Part shown: positions 63,701 to 64,000 of the stretch, piece after piece
Position numbering within the stretch: position 1 is the stretch's first letter
Layout of the letters: each line of letters starts with the position of its first letter
From: Pseudoalteromonas luteoviolacea
GTDB taxonomy: Bacteria; Pseudomonadota; Gammaproteobacteria; Enterobacterales; Alteromonadaceae
Length of the DNA stretch: 64,000 bases
NCBI RefSeq assembly: GCF_001696455.1
Contig: NZ_MAUJ01000006.1
Location: 124,001-188,000, forward strand
Direction: 5' to 3'
Position numbers and translations under genes: made by a program
Notes under the pieces: generated by a model
Databases searched by the model: none
What the model saw: only the letters and a program-made list of their open reading frames with translations
What the model was told of the DNA's origin: nothing

Positions 63701-64000
63701 CACAGTTGTCACCATAAATGCCTGATGACTCTGAACCGACACTTTTCTCATATGAACCATAGTCAATTTTGGTTGTGTCATTCAGGTTTGGGAATACTTC
63801 CGACTCAAAGCTCATGAAGAAGTCTTCAACAATTAACTCCGCTGAGATTTGTACGCCTGGGGAAGACGCCATGAAGTTCGAGTGAGGGTCCACTTTAAAT
63901 TGCGTGGTTAAGTTAACCGGTTGACCTACTTGAATTTCATCTGGGTATTTTAAGTCCATGGCTAATGGGATATCCGCTTCAACCCAACCACCAAAGACAT
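60711..64000 (-). CDS. Large secreted LamG-domain protein, N-terminus beyond window
   Basis: At least 1096 aa; the frame stays open to the window edge (VFGGWVEADIPLA precedes the first internal Met at 63959), so that Met is probably not the start. The first part, about 62600-64000, is of unknown family and rich in Asp and Glu. An Ig-like segment with SYSDPDGDIEEATRFQWYRS follows near 62370-62560. Two concanavalin-type LamG domains come next, about 61740-62240 (SYTIEAWVKV, QWQHYAISYD) and 61090-61620 (FTASAWIYLEP, RWYHVAVVANW). A C-terminal cadherin-like tandem-95-type module (60711-60930) ends in VVTIEFE. Such proteins are surface-bound or secreted adhesins or polysaccharide binders. Function is not assigned. 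Confidence 0.85.
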   Translation of the reverse strand, partial: VFGGWVEADIPLAMDLKYPDEIQVGQPVNLTTQFKVDPHSNFMASSPGVQISAELIVEDFFMSFESEVFPNLNDTTKIDYGSYEKSVGSESSGIYGDNCANALNRADCYKLDEGVEVYDLTRELTDDEIATLIAEHHYELSLATTIAHAKQVSSNLTYDTSMVDGDYLVDVVYAHLGATDGFEIISTDHSDPLASITSFVRAETTDEEIALYIKNLTRDTLAADVANSARKAIEKTINLEVDKLRFLAGHDLIDWVSEEVYWGSNWTKWHAKAGMEAVEGTSEQCIEDFYAPVGEDLYRSYKFSTLDTFVSITLDLFQDFELNVEPSAILVLEDGTEIYFDPEDDIVFTPELAHDVNNDGMIDATLTVDVQSKFVNNSKMKASYKMPFKFLEFSYNVQEAVCTDARAYFMGKQGIQYEKGSYGPLMDSEWVFEFSDTDFGGETEITLAQNSYTTHLSFDLCNTNGVCGEPVLSYKNNAPVASDVTVTGDFIGKSTVFGTYSYSDPDGDIEEATRFQWYRSATGNETDAQVIEGELYQSYTLSLDDIDNYVAFCVTPDDGTDLGSPACSEWTYVESPFHKDLSIINGFGQSVVFDGTDQSMVQTLNSGFNPNSSYTIEAWVKVNALNPDDNSNLITFTESDNKSKAAIRIFSDGRLRIKATNTTFKSTETVTVGQWQHYAISYDQPTQQLSVYLDGELIISEVDAADSSNVYFVWGSGNDGVSKKLNGQIDEIRIWNQALSQQTIAAHRALSASLTDSRLVSYYNFDTVVDAQVADLVGQSTMTLVNEPTLEKYDSYLTLDGNGDYIEIADASDGSIDFAGDNFTASAWIYLEPGSNGTNRNIFAKKISANAGYKGWSLSINSSNNLQYHHDAVNDGKKTYSGGTFKTGRWYHVAVVANWEGGKIRLYVNGSEVGGNGSGLGNKRNLSNHKPLRIGAYSHTNTTSNTFKGHIDDVAIWTRALSEDELNVCKDDMVLGCEQDLLLYYDFEQEAHKNKAVDRYNGTIFGAAEVNQGLDVKFTTTESVSFVGRLPGGTGVTFGVADAPAYGEVVINEYSGEFTYIPNGSANGANDSFSYVVYDNNEGYSLKQVVTIEFE

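Noticed and set aside
1..64000. CRISPR array, prophage or insertion sequence
   Set aside because: No regularly spaced repeats, integrase, transposase or phage structural genes were seen anywhere in the window.

Overview
The window looks like the chromosome of a marine gammaproteobacterium, most likely Pseudoalteromonas or a close member of the Alteromonadales. This is inferred from gene content: a complete gammaproteobacterial dcw division cluster (mraZ to ftsZ, then lpxC), a DciA-type helicase loader beside secA, a NagP-type amino-sugar transporter with a chitobiase under NagR-like operators, and moderately AT-rich DNA. No species was identified and no search was run.

Positions 1-24.1 kb hold a surface-polysaccharide locus, all on the minus strand. 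One unit (24129 to 11504) encodes a large SLBB export protein, a Wzz-type chain-length regulator, a polyprenyl-phosphate sugar transferase, glycosyltransferases, the nonulosonate trio neuA-neuB-neuC, a Wzy-like polymerase and a Wzx flippase. ugd follows alone. A second unit (9191 to beyond position 1) encodes Wza, Wzb and Wzc, then wecB and wecC (UDP-ManNAcA), legB-like and legC-like genes, and a cut-off 3-hydroxyacyl-CoA dehydrogenase. Together they predict an acidic Wzy-dependent capsule or exopolysaccharide containing a sialic- or legionaminic-type sugar, uronic acids and perhaps a 3-hydroxybutyryl-decorated amino sugar.

Positions 24.2-33.6 kb are housekeeping and catabolic: a DUF481 outer-membrane protein with an MscS channel, a lone tRNA-His with its own promoter, the nagP/chitobiase pair with two matching operators, an M13 metallopeptidase lipoprotein and a MutT hydrolase. 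secA (33.6-36.4 kb) and dciA (36.8-37.3 kb, plus strand) diverge from one intergenic region.

Positions 37.4-55.0 kb hold lpxC and the dcw cluster on the minus strand in the order mraZ, rsmH, ftsL, ftsI, murE, murF, mraY, murD, ftsW, murG, murC, ddlB, ftsQ, ftsA, ftsZ, lpxC. Many junctions overlap by 1-14 bases. Three 5-bp MraZ boxes with 10-bp periodicity precede mraZ. Divergent from mraZ is a membrane-bound dCache-PAS-GGDEF-EAL cyclic-di-GMP protein. The window ends with a lipoprotein alkaline phosphatase and a large LamG-domain protein whose N-terminus lies outside the window.
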